Positions 25,356 through 34,743 of a stretch of 64,000 nucleotides of DNA are shown piece after piece (position 1 is the first letter of the stretch; each line of letters opens with the position of its first letter). The position numbers and the translations under genes are program-made. The notes under the pieces are model-generated. The model was not told the DNA's origin, searched no databases, and was given only the letters and a program-made list of their open reading frames with translations. Source of the DNA: DASUPK01 sp963695805 (lineage in GTDB: Bacteria > Actinomycetota > Thermoleophilia > Solirubrobacterales > 70-9); the NCBI GenBank assembly GCA_963695805.1, contig CAVOHV010000015.1:62001-126000 (forward strand). The letters are read 5' to 3'.

Positions 25356-26788
25356 TGAACAGGCAGATCATCAAGCTCTTCGGCTTCCTGCTGATCCTCT
25401 ACGCCCTGCTCTTCGGGTTCACCTCGTACTGGTCGATCTTCGACTCCGACTCGCTGAAGGCGAACCAGGCGAACCGCCGGCCGTTGCTCGAGGAGCAGAC
25501 GATCAAGCGCGGCAACATCCTCGCCGCGGACGGCTCCGTGATCGCTCACTCCCGCGCAATCGGCAAGGGCAACAACAAGATCTACGTCCGCCACTATCCG
25601 CAGGGCGGGTTGTTCGGCAACCCGATCGGCTACAGCTTCGTCACCCAGGGCCGGGTCGGCTTCGAGCTCTCCCACAACGACGAGCTGGTCGGTAACAAGA
25701 CCGAGTTCCTCTCCGTTCTCGATGAGCTCCAGGGTCACTCCCAGGAAGGCGACAACGTGCAGTCCTCGCTCGATCCGGCCGCGCAGGAGGCGGCCGTGAA
25801 CGGGCTCGCCGGCCGCCGCGGATCGGTCGTTGCGATCGTCCCGTCGACGGGCGAGGTCAGGGCGATGGTGAGCATCCCCGAATACGACCCCAACCAGATC
25901 CCGAAGAACTTCGCCGAGCTCAATCGCGACTCGAGCGCTCCGCTCTTCAACCGGGCGACACAGGCTGGCTACCCGCCCGGCTCCACGATGAAGGTCGTGA
26001 CGGCCACGGCGGCCCTCGACAGCGGCGAGTTCACAGCTGATTCGGTGCTCAGCGGGCGCTCCCCGCAGGAGATCGACGGCGTGCCCCTTTCCAACTCCGG
26101 TGGGGAGCAGTTCGGTGACATCGACATGACCACCGCGCTCACCAACTCGGTCAACACCTGGTGGGCGCAGGCCGGCGAGAAGCTCGGCAAGGACACGATG
26201 TTCCAGTACATGGACCGCTTCGGCTTCGACGCCAAGCCTCGCCTCGACTATCCGGGCTTCCAGCTGGCGGCTAGCGGCGTCTACGACGGCAACAAGCTGC
26301 TCGGCCCCAGCGACCCGATCGACATCGGCCGCGTCGCGATCGGCCAGGAGCGGCTGCGCGTGACGCCGCTGCAGATGGCGGAGGTCGCCGCGACGGTCGG
26401 CAACAACGGCGAACTGATGGAGCCGCGGCTCTGGTCGAGGGTGATCGACCCCGATGGGCGCGAGACGAAACTCGATCCGGCCCGTCAGAGTCGAGTGATG
26501 AGCGAGGACACTGCGTCGCAGCTCAACACGATGATGCAGAGCGTGGTCCAGGAGGGAACCGGTACCGCCGGTGCCGTATCGGGCATCGACGTTGCGGGTA
26601 AGACCGGCACGGCGGAGATCTCAACGGGCGTCAATGACGCCTGGTTCATCGGCTTCGCCCCGGCGAGCGACCCCCAGATCGCGATCTCGTGCATCGTCGA
26701 GCACACCAGCGGCTTCGGCGGACCGACCTGCGGACCGATCTTCAAGGCCGTGGCCGAGTCGATCCTCCAGGGGAACTCCGGTGGCTGA
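25355..26788 (+). CDS. pbpA: Penicillin-binding protein, PbpA-like transpeptidase
   Basis: 477 residues. N-terminal membrane anchor (about 7-27), short dimerisation domain, then the transpeptidase domain with the active-site SxxK in PPGSTMKVV (near residue 209), SxN in TNSVNTWW and KTGTAE near 420. It is a class B PBP that cross-links peptidoglycan with the adjacent SEDS protein. The arrangement phosphatase-SEDS-PBP-PASTA kinase is the same as in mycobacteria (pstP-rodA-pbpA-pknA-pknB). Confidence 0.93.
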   Translation: MNRQIIKLFGFLLILYALLFGFTSYWSIFDSDSLKANQANRRPLLEEQTIKRGNILAADGSVIAHSRAIGKGNNKIYVRHYPQGGLFGNPIGYSFVTQGRVGFELSHNDELVGNKTEFLSVLDELQGHSQEGDNVQSSLDPAAQEAAVNGLAGRRGSVVAIVPSTGEVRAMVSIPEYDPNQIPKNFAELNRDSSAPLFNRATQAGYPPGSTMKVVTATAALDSGEFTADSVLSGRSPQEIDGVPLSNSGGEQFGDIDMTTALTNSVNTWWAQAGEKLGKDTMFQYMDRFGFDAKPRLDYPGFQLAASGVYDGNKLLGPSDPIDIGRVAIGQERLRVTPLQMAEVAATVGNNGELMEPRLWSRVIDPDGRETKLDPARQSRVMSEDTASQLNTMMQSVVQEGTGTAGAVSGIDVAGKTGTAEISTGVNDAWFIGFAPASDPQIAISCIVEHTSGFGGPTCGPIFKAVAESILQGNSGG

Positions 26789-28643
26789 GCCGCAGAACGG
26801 CACCGTCATCGACGACCGCTACCGCCTGGACCGCAAGATCGGCTCGGGCGGGATGGCCGACGTCTGGCTTGCGGACGACACCGAGCTCGACCGCAAGGTC
26901 GCGATCAAGATCCTGCACGACAACTTCGCGCAGGACTCTGAGTTCGTGCAGCGCTTCCAGCGCGAAGCACAGGCGGCCGCCGGCCTCCAGCACCCGAACG
27001 TCGTCGGGATCTTCGACCGTGGCGACTTCGACGGCACCTACTTCATCGCGATGGAGTACGTCGACGGGCCATCGCTCAAGGACCTGGTCAAGGGGGGGAT
27101 GAGCCCGAAGGACGCGATCGACTTCACCCGCCAGATCCTGAACGCCGCCCGCTTCGCGCACCGCAAGGGGATCGTGCACCGCGACCTGAAGCCCCAGAAC
27201 GTCCTGATCGACGACGAGGGCCGAGCGCGCGTCGCCGACTTCGGCATCGCCCGAGCCGGCGAGAGCTCGAGCATCACCGCCACCGGCTCGGTGATGGGCA
27301 CCGCCCAGTACATCTCGCCTGAGCAGGCGCAGGGCAAGCCGACCACGCCTCGCTCGGACATCTACTCGATCGGGGTGATCCTCTACGAGGCGCTCACCGG
27401 CCGGGTGCCCTTCGAGGGCGACAGTGCCGTCGCCGTCGCCCTCAAGCAGGTCTCCGAAGCCCCCAGGCGGCCGAGCGCGATCAACCCGAACGTCCCCCCG
27501 GCGCTCGACGCCGTGGTGATGAGGGCGCTCGCCAAGGACCCCGACGCCCGCTTCAAGGACGCGGACGCCTTCCTGAAGGCCCTGGACGCCGCCGAGAAGG
27601 CACCGGACACGCCTCGCCCCCAGGACACCGCCGCCTACGCCGCGGTAAGTCCCGAGGGCGAGACGGACGTGCCGGGCGACCAGGAGCCCTACGACGAGCA
27701 GGAGCAGTGGGAGCGGGACCGCCGGCGCCGCCGCTGGCGATGGATCATCCTCGCGCTGCTCGCGGCCGGTGTCGCGGCGCTGGTGGCCTTCACGCTGACG
27801 CGGCCGTCGCACGTGTCTGTCCCGGACGTGATCGGGCAGGACGTCGACGCCGCCACCCAGATCCTGGACGGCAAGGGCTTCGATGTCGCGATCAAGGCGG
27901 TGCCCAGCGGGGCGACGCGAAACCAGGTCGTCGAGCAGGACCCGATCCCGACCGACCGCGGCGGCGGCAAGGCGGAGGAGGGCTCGACGGTGACGCTCAG
28001 CGTGAGCTCCGGGCCCGCGATCGTCGCCGTACCCGACGTCGCCGGCTTGAATGCGTCCGATGCGACGACACGGCTCGAAAAGGCCGGTTTCAAGGTGACG
28101 ACGAGGGACGAGTTCTCGAACACCGTGCCCAAGGGCAGGGCGATCAGCACGGAGCCTGCCGCAGGTACCCAGCTCTCGACCAGTCAGGTCGTCACGGTGG
28201 TGGTCTCGCGCGGCACGAACCAGGTGGAGGTCCCGGGCGTCGTCGGTCTCGATGACCAGGCCGCCCTGGCTTCGCTTCAGAACGCGGGACTCTCCGGGGT
28301 CCTGGTGCAGCGCGACTCGACCGAGCCGGAGGGCAAGGTGCTGAGCCAGAGCCCCGGCGCGGGCAAGCTGGTCGCCAGAGGCTCGCAGGTGACGATCTTC
28401 GCCTCGACCGGGGCGATCACAGTTCCCGACGTGGTCGGGCAGGCCCGGAAGACGGCCGTGACTGCGCTGAAGAAGGCCGGTTTCACCGCTGCGGTCACCG
28501 AGGAAACCACCGCCGATCCCGCTCAGGTCGGCCGGGTGATCTCCGAGTTCCCGCCCGGTGGCTCGCGGGGCCGTCGCGGCGACACGGTGACGATCTCCGT
28601 CGGGGTGGCCGCCCCCCCGACCACGACCACACCGGGCGCATGA
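26781..28643 (+). CDS. pknB: PASTA-domain Ser/Thr protein kinase PknB
   Basis: 620 residues from GTG 26781, overlapping the PBP by eight bases. Kinase domain: IGSGGMADVWLADD, VAIKILH, HRDLKPQNVLI, DFGIARAGESSSITATGSVM (activation loop with Thr/Ser), SPEQAQG. A basic juxtamembrane stretch (RDRRRRRWR) precedes one membrane segment near 320-340. Four PASTA repeats follow, starting at SVPDVIGQ, AVPDVAGL, EVPGVVGL and TVPDVVGQ. PASTA domains sense muropeptides or lipid II, so the kinase should tie growth to cell-wall precursor supply. Confidence 0.95.
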   Translation: MAEPQNGTVIDDRYRLDRKIGSGGMADVWLADDTELDRKVAIKILHDNFAQDSEFVQRFQREAQAAAGLQHPNVVGIFDRGDFDGTYFIAMEYVDGPSLKDLVKGGMSPKDAIDFTRQILNAARFAHRKGIVHRDLKPQNVLIDDEGRARVADFGIARAGESSSITATGSVMGTAQYISPEQAQGKPTTPRSDIYSIGVILYEALTGRVPFEGDSAVAVALKQVSEAPRRPSAINPNVPPALDAVVMRALAKDPDARFKDADAFLKALDAAEKAPDTPRPQDTAAYAAVSPEGETDVPGDQEPYDEQEQWERDRRRRRWRWIILALLAAGVAALVAFTLTRPSHVSVPDVIGQDVDAATQILDGKGFDVAIKAVPSGATRNQVVEQDPIPTDRGGGKAEEGSTVTLSVSSGPAIVAVPDVAGLNASDATTRLEKAGFKVTTRDEFSNTVPKGRAISTEPAAGTQLSTSQVVTVVVSRGTNQVEVPGVVGLDDQAALASLQNAGLSGVLVQRDSTEPEGKVLSQSPGAGKLVARGSQVTIFASTGAITVPDVVGQARKTAVTALKKAGFTAAVTEETTADPAQVGRVISEFPPGGSRGRRGDTVTISVGVAAPPTTTTPGA

Positions 28644-29605
28644 GGGTCGCCGTCCTCGGTGGCGGGATCTCGAGCGAGCATGAGGTCTCGCTGAGCTCGG
28701 CGGCTTCGGTGGCCAGCGGCCTGCGCGAGGCGGGGCACGAGACAGTCGAGGTGACGATCAGCCGCGGGGGCCGCTGGACCGCGGGGGGCGAGCCGGTCGA
28801 GTTCGCGCCGGGCGAGGGCCTCCTGGGCTGCGACGCGGTCTTCCCTGTGCTGCACGGCCCCGGGGGGGAGGACGGCAGTGTCCAGGGACTGCTCGAGGTG
28901 CTCGACGTGCCCTACGCCGGTTCCGATGTCGAGTCCTCGGCGATCTGCATGGACAAGCTCGTCTTCAAGGATCTGCTGGCGCACAACGAGATCCCTCAGG
29001 TCGACTACTGCCGCGCCGGAGAGGACGGCTGGCGAGAGATCGCCGCCGGCTTCGGGCAGCCGGTCTGGGTGAAGCCGGCTCGCCTCGGGTCGAGCGTCGG
29101 GATCGCCCCCGCCTCCGGCACCGACGAGATGGATCGCGCGGTCGAGGCGGCGCGGCGTCATGACCCCCGGGTGATCGTCGAGGCGCCGGCGCCCGGCAAG
29201 GAGGTCGAGTGCTCGCTGTTGGGAAACGATGATCCCATCGCCTCGCCGCCCGGCGAGATCGTCACAAAGGGCTCCGATTGGTACGACTACGAGGCCAAGT
29301 ACGCGGAGGGCGGCATGGAGCTCCGCGTCCCCGCAGAGATCTCAGACGGTGCGAGGGATGGTGTGCGGGAGCTGGCCCGCCGGGTGTTCACGCTCTGTGG
29401 CTGCAGCGGCCTCGCTCGCTGCGACTTCTTCGTCGATGGGGAGGATGTGCTCGTCAACGAGCTGAACACGATCCCCGGCTTCACGGAGACGAGCGTGTAC
29501 GGCAAGCTCTTCGAGACCGATGGCATCGCCTATGCCGAGCTCTGCGACCGCCTGGTCAAGCTGGCGATCGAGCGCTACGAGACGGCCAAGAGCTTCGAAT
29601 TCTAG
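28640..29605 (+). CDS. ddl: D-alanine--D-alanine ligase
   Basis: 321 residues, ATP-grasp enzyme making D-Ala-D-Ala for the peptidoglycan stem. Visible: GGGISSEHEVSLSSA at the N-terminus, LHGPGGEDGSVQGLLE, CMDKLVFKDLL, VKPARLGSSVGI, YDYEAKYAEGG and the C-terminal ELNTIPGFTETS. Its placement after the PASTA kinase extends the cell-wall theme. ATG overlaps the kinase stop (ATGA). Confidence 0.95.
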   Translation: MRVAVLGGGISSEHEVSLSSAASVASGLREAGHETVEVTISRGGRWTAGGEPVEFAPGEGLLGCDAVFPVLHGPGGEDGSVQGLLEVLDVPYAGSDVESSAICMDKLVFKDLLAHNEIPQVDYCRAGEDGWREIAAGFGQPVWVKPARLGSSVGIAPASGTDEMDRAVEAARRHDPRVIVEAPAPGKEVECSLLGNDDPIASPPGEIVTKGSDWYDYEAKYAEGGMELRVPAEISDGARDGVRELARRVFTLCGCSGLARCDFFVDGEDVLVNELNTIPGFTETSVYGKLFETDGIAYAELCDRLVKLAIERYETAKSFEF

Positions 29606-29653
29606 ATGCGAGGGTGCGCGTAAGCGCAACCCGTTTGACGGCGAAGCCGTGAG
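29606..29653 (+). repeat. Intergenic hairpin repeat, copy E
   Basis: Shortest and cleanest copy: ATGCGAGGGTGCGC, tetraloop GTAA, GCGCAACCCGTTTG, then ACGGCGAAGCCGTGAG. GGGT/ACCC and GCGC/GCGC pair around one bulged A; ACGGC-GAA-GCCGT forms a second small hairpin. It starts immediately after the ddl stop, in a convergent gap, and could also work as a terminator. Confidence 0.82.
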
Positions 29654-29656
29654 TCG

Positions 29657-31141
29657 CTACTTCAAGAGCCGAACGTCACTGATCTCCATCTGGTAACGAC
29701 CCGGGTCATCCTTGGCCGTCGGGGCCTTCGTGATCCAGACGAGGAAGGATTGAGCCGCCTTGCCCGGTAGTGGCACGCTCTCGCTCTCCCCGCCGTCGCT
29801 GATGCTGCCCACGGGACGTCCCCAGGCCGAGAGCGAGCTCGGAGGCGAGGCGTTCACCTCGTAGATCTCGGCGTCGTACCCGGGTGTAAGCGCCCGGATG
29901 ACCATCGACTTCGCCGGAACGGACTCGCCCGCGTCGATCGCCAGGCCGACGCCGTCCTTGAGCCCGCCGAAGTCGGGCGAGTCGTAGTGCTCGGTCGACC
30001 AGGCGGTGCCGGTCGGATTGGAGTCGACCGCGAGCTGCTCGGTTCCGGTCTCGCGCTGATCACCTTCGGGGTCGAACTCGCTGGCCGCGTCGTTCGAGAG
30101 CCGCACCTCCGAGGTCGTCGGGCCCCCGTTGGGCTCGTCGTTGCTGCCGAGGTCCAGCCTGCTTGCGAAGATCACCGCCGCCGCGGCCAGTGCGATCAGG
30201 ACCAGTGCCAGTGCGATCCCCGGCCACGAGATCCGCCGCCGGCCTTTGAGGCGGCGCCGGTGGGCCGGCACCGAGTCGAGCACGCTGGTCGCTTCGCCGC
30301 TGGTCCCGCCGTGGCGGGCGGCCTCGACCTCGAGCGTCTGCTCCAGGTCGCGCACCATCTCCGCCACGGTTGCGTAGCGGTCCCGCGGGTCCTTGGTCGT
30401 CGCCCGATCAACGACGGACGCGACGGCGGCCGACACCTCCGGCCGTTTTGCCTGCACGTCGGGCATCGGCTCGTTGACGTGCTTCATCGCCACACCGACC
30501 TGTGTCTCGGCACGGAAGGGAACGTCTCCGGTGAGCATCTCGTAGAGCACCACCCCGAGGGAGTAGACGTCGGAACGCTCGTCGACGTCCTCGCCCATCG
30601 CCTGCTCGGGAGCGACGTAGTCGGTCGTGCCGAGCACCCTGCCGGTCGCGGTCATCCCCTTCTGCTCGAGAGAGCGCGCGATGCCGAAGTCGGTCACCTT
30701 GGCGCGACCGTCCGGGTCGATCAACACGTTCTGCGGCTTGACGTCACGATGGACCAGCTTGCGGGCGTGGGCAGCCGTCAGGCCACGGCCGATCTCGATC
30801 GCGTAGGCCACCGCCTCGTCGACGGGGAGCTGTCCCTCCTCCTGGAGGCGGCGCTTCAGCGTGCGGCCTTCGATGTACTCGAAGACGATGTAGGGCCGGC
30901 CATCGTCCTCACCGGCGTCGATCACGCCGACCAGGTTGGGGTGCGAGAGGCGCGCCGCCGCCCTCGCCTCCCGGCGGAAGCGCTCGAGCTGGTCCGCCTC
31001 GTCGGAGATCTCCCGATGGAGGAGCTTGATGGCGACCGGGCGATCGAGGACCTCGTCGAGTGCGAGGTAGACCGTCGACATCCCGCCTGAGCCCAGCTTC
31101 GATTCGAGTCGGTAGCGACCCGAGAGTACTGTCGAGCTCAA
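29657..31141 (-). CDS. Ser/Thr protein kinase with extracytoplasmic galactose-binding-like domain
   Basis: 494 residues from TTG 31141 (MSSTVLSGRYRLESK). Kinase: LGSGGMSTVYLA, VAIKLLH, HRDVKPQNVLI, DFGIARSLEQKGMTATG, APEQAMG. One membrane segment near 345-365, then about 130 residues with LAVDSNPTGTAWSTEHYDS and FGGLKDGVGLAID, a pattern I recognise from the C-terminal discoidin-like domain of mycobacterial MviN and related kinases. It may bind a wall or surface glycan. Convergent with ddl. The frame runs far upstream over the DsbA-like gene, so the shorter start was chosen. Confidence 0.88.
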   Translation of the reverse strand: MSSTVLSGRYRLESKLGSGGMSTVYLALDEVLDRPVAIKLLHREISDEADQLERFRREARAAARLSHPNLVGVIDAGEDDGRPYIVFEYIEGRTLKRRLQEEGQLPVDEAVAYAIEIGRGLTAAHARKLVHRDVKPQNVLIDPDGRAKVTDFGIARSLEQKGMTATGRVLGTTDYVAPEQAMGEDVDERSDVYSLGVVLYEMLTGDVPFRAETQVGVAMKHVNEPMPDVQAKRPEVSAAVASVVDRATTKDPRDRYATVAEMVRDLEQTLEVEAARHGGTSGEATSVLDSVPAHRRRLKGRRRISWPGIALALVLIALAAAAVIFASRLDLGSNDEPNGGPTTSEVRLSNDAASEFDPEGDQRETGTEQLAVDSNPTGTAWSTEHYDSPDFGGLKDGVGLAIDAGESVPAKSMVIRALTPGYDAEIYEVNASPPSSLSAWGRPVGSISDGGESESVPLPGKAAQSFLVWITKAPTAKDDPGRYQMEISDVRLLK

Positions 31142-31219
31142 GCGTTCCAAAGCTTTGATGACTCCATCGGCTGTATTTTCGCCCGCGGTCGACGTTTCCG
31201 CTGCGAGCGCCCGACCGAA

Positions 31220-32067
31220 ATGATGACTGTCCAGGTCCGCTTCTACACCGACCCCGCCTGTCCCTGGTCCTGGGCGGCCGAGCCCGCGGTCAGACGGCTG
31301 ATGTGGGAGTTCGAGGCGGAGCTCGAATTCATCTGGGTGATGGGGGGACTGGCCCGCAGCTACGAGCGCGCGAATCTCCTCGATGTGGTCTCGCAGTGGC
31401 TGGTCGATGCGGCGGAGGGAGGGATGCCGTGTGACCCGAGGATCTGGACCGAGAACCCTCTCGAGTCGACCTACCCCGCCTGCCAGGCGGTCAAGGCGGC
31501 AGCCGAGCAGGGCCCTCAGGCCGCCTACCGATATCTGCGCACGCTGCGCGAGGGCATCATGTTCGAGCGCCGCAAGCTCGATCACGCCGAGCCCCTGATC
31601 GCCGCCGCGGGGCAGTCCGGGATCGACCGTCCCCGCTTCGAGATCGATCTCCGCTCGCACGCCATCACCGAGTCCTTCGGGGCCGACCTCGAGGAGGTCA
31701 GAAACCCCCCGGAGGAGGCCCGGGAGGCAGGAGCCATCCATCGCAGCAGCAAGGGCCGGGAGAGGATCAGCTTCCCGTCGGCGGTCTTCGTAGGGGAGGA
31801 CGGCAGCCGCCGCGGCGTCTGGGGCAGCGATTCGGCCGACCTGGAAAGGATGCGGGAGGGAGCGTGGGCCGCCCGGGCGAAGCAGGTGAACGAGGGGTCC
31901 CTGGAGCCGCTCGACGCAATCCGCCGGTTCGGTCGCTGCGCGACGCGTGAGCTCGAGGTCCTCGCCGCCCGACCGCGTCCCGTCGTGGAGGCCGAGCTCT
32001 GGGCGCTGGCGAGGGACTGGAAGCTGAAGCCCGTCTCGGTGCTCACCGGGACGATCTGGGAGCAGGC

Positions 32068-32071
<4 letters not shown>
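31220..32071 (+). CDS. DsbA-family thioredoxin-fold protein (cytosolic)
   Basis: 283 residues, no signal peptide. N-terminus VRFYTDPACPWSWAAEPAVR is typical of the FrnE/HCCA-isomerase-like DsbA branch, but CPWS replaces a CxxC pair, so a disulfide exchange with two Cys is not possible. ISFPSAVFVGEDG probably contains the cis-Pro. The C-terminal 80 residues form an extra helical part. Likely a GST-like or isomerase-like enzyme; substrate unknown. Divergent from the kinase with a 78-base gap. Confidence 0.7.
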
Positions 32072-33062
<991 letters not shown>

Positions 33063-33066
<4 letters not shown>

Positions 33067-34007
33067 GGTGACTCCCCTCGCGCGGGGAACTCGGGCTCCG
33101 GCCCGGACGCGGACGCCCAAGTTGGTGCGCCGTTACCGGCGGCGGCGGGCTGCCCGTCGGAGGAGGCGAAGCTCGCCGGTTGCGCGAAGCCGCGAAGGTC
33201 GGCCCGCCGCCTGCGGGAGCGGCGCCAGAGCCGGCCCAGCACCAGACCGGCCAGGCCGGCCCGGTATGCGGCATACGGCCAGAGCGCGCTGTCGCGCTCG
33301 ACCACCCGGATCAGAGCCTGCGAGGCAAGGGTCGAGCCGAACGACGCCGCGGTCCCGGCTGCGAACGCCGCCCCTTGTCCGGGGGGAAGACGGCGATGCC
33401 TCAGCCGCACGCCCTTGAGCACCGCCGCCCCGACGATCACGGGAAGGGCGACAGTCCGCGAGAGCATGTTGGAGTGCTGGCGGGTGAACCCGCGCCAGCG
33501 GGCGACGCTGAGCGTGGCGCCGTTCCGCGAGATGCCCGGAGCGAGCGCGGCCGCCTGCGCGAAGCCGAGGGCGAGCCCGTCGGCGGCGGTCGCCTGGCCC
33601 CGATCCCGCTGCTGCGGGACCCGGTCGGCAGCGATCATCGCGCCCGCCCCGGCGAGCAGACCCGCGGCGGTGGGCGCCGGCCCGCCGAGGTGGCGGTCGA
33701 TGAGTCGCTCGAAGACAACGCCGAAGAGTGCCGCAGGCATGAAGGAGAGCCCGAGCACGGCCGCCTTTCGCCGGTCAAAGGTGCGGAGCTCCTCGATGAT
33801 CACGTGGCGCTGGCCGACGAGCAGCGCGGCAGCGGCGCCGGCGTGCAGCGCCACGCCGAAGGCCTTTTCGAGGTCGGCGTCGCCATCCTCCCGGTGCCAG
33901 CCCAGAAACCAGGGAACCAGGGTGAGGTGTGCCGAGCTCGAGATCGGAAGGAGCTCGGTCGGTCCCTGGACCGCGCCGAGGACGATCGCCCTCGACGGTC
34001 TGATCAC
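33063..34007 (-). CDS. uppP: Undecaprenyl-diphosphatase
   Basis: 314 residues with about seven membrane segments. BacA/UppP signatures: GAVQGPTELLPISSSAHL at 12-29 and PGISRNGATLSVARWRGF (canonical PGxSRSG; the second Ser is Asn). It removes one phosphate from C55-PP outside the membrane to recycle the carrier lipid. A low-complexity tail of about 50 residues follows the last membrane segment. GTG start overlaps the upstream DedA stop. Confidence 0.9.
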
Positions 34008-34657
34008 GACTCGATTGCGGGCTCGACCCGGCCGCGTCTGCGCTTCCAGAGCGCGTACACGATCAGAGCCACGATCGCCGCGAGCACCGCGTAGTCGAGG
34101 TAGTGGAGCCGGTCCTTCCAGTCATCCCAGTGGCTCCCGACCTGCTTGCCGAGGAAGCCGAGCGCGAAGACCCAGGGAATGCAGCCGAGGAGGGTCAGCC
34201 AGGTAAACCGCCAGAAGGGCATCCTCGCGATCCCTGCCGGGAGCGAGATGAAGGTCCTGATGACCGGCAGCATGCGCGAGAAGAACACGGTCGCGTCCCC
34301 ATGGCGGTTGAACCAATCGTCGGCCCACTCCAGGTAGCGCCGATTCGTGTGGAAGACCCGATGGCGTTCGAGGAGCTCCAGGCGGCCGTAGTAGCCGATC
34401 GCGTAGGCGATCCATGAGCCCACCAGGTTGCCGACGACTCCGGCCGTAACGATTCCGAACAGGGTGAGTGTCCCGTCGTCGACCTTGAATCCGGCGAACA
34501 GCATCGTCGCCTCGCTCGGGATTGGGATCAGGGCGCTCTCGAGCATCATCAACACGAAGACGCCGGCGTAGCCGAGGTCGCCGATCACGTTGGTGGCGAA
34601 GTCGACCAGCTTGTCGGTGACTGCCGCCGTGAGGAAGGGAGGTGCAAGGCCCGTCAC
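34004..34657 (-). CDS. DedA family membrane protein
   Basis: 217 residues, GTG start. DedA/SNARE-associated family: LESALIPIPSEATMLFAG, GNLVGSWIAYAIGYYGR, FFSRMLPVIRTFISLPAG (conserved Arg pair) and WALGFLGKQVG-like end. DedA proteins include transporters that return undecaprenyl phosphate across the membrane. Translational coupling to uppP supports that role here: one enzyme makes C55-P outside and the other flips it back. The substrate is inferred. Confidence 0.88.
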   Translation of the reverse strand: MTGLAPPFLTAAVTDKLVDFATNVIGDLGYAGVFVLMMLESALIPIPSEATMLFAGFKVDDGTLTLFGIVTAGVVGNLVGSWIAYAIGYYGRLELLERHRVFHTNRRYLEWADDWFNRHGDATVFFSRMLPVIRTFISLPAGIARMPFWRFTWLTLLGCIPWVFALGFLGKQVGSHWDDWKDRLHYLDYAVLAAIVALIVYALWKRRRGRVEPAIES

Positions 34658-34696
34658 AGGGGCGGCATGGTAGGGGCTCGTGCCCAGAGCACGGGC

Positions 34697-34719
34697 TCAG
34701 GGATCCAAAAATCCCCTGA
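34697..34719. promoter_or_regulatory. Hairpin in the dedA / epimerase divergent spacer
   Basis: TCAGGGATCC AAAA ATCCCCTGA can fold with a one-base bulge, upstream of the -10-like TAGACT at 34728. A second CGTGC/GCACG hairpin lies just before it. It could be an operator or part of the dedA leader; no binding protein can be named. Confidence 0.3.
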
Positions 34720-34727
34720 ACGCCCAC

Positions 34728-34733
34728 TAGACT
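34728..34733 (+). promoter_or_regulatory. Probable -10 element of the exopolysaccharide cluster
   Basis: TAGACT ends ten bases before the GTG start of the first cluster gene, so the transcript would be leaderless or nearly so. No matching -35 hexamer. Confidence 0.45.
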
Positions 34734-34743
34734 CGGCTCCCGC

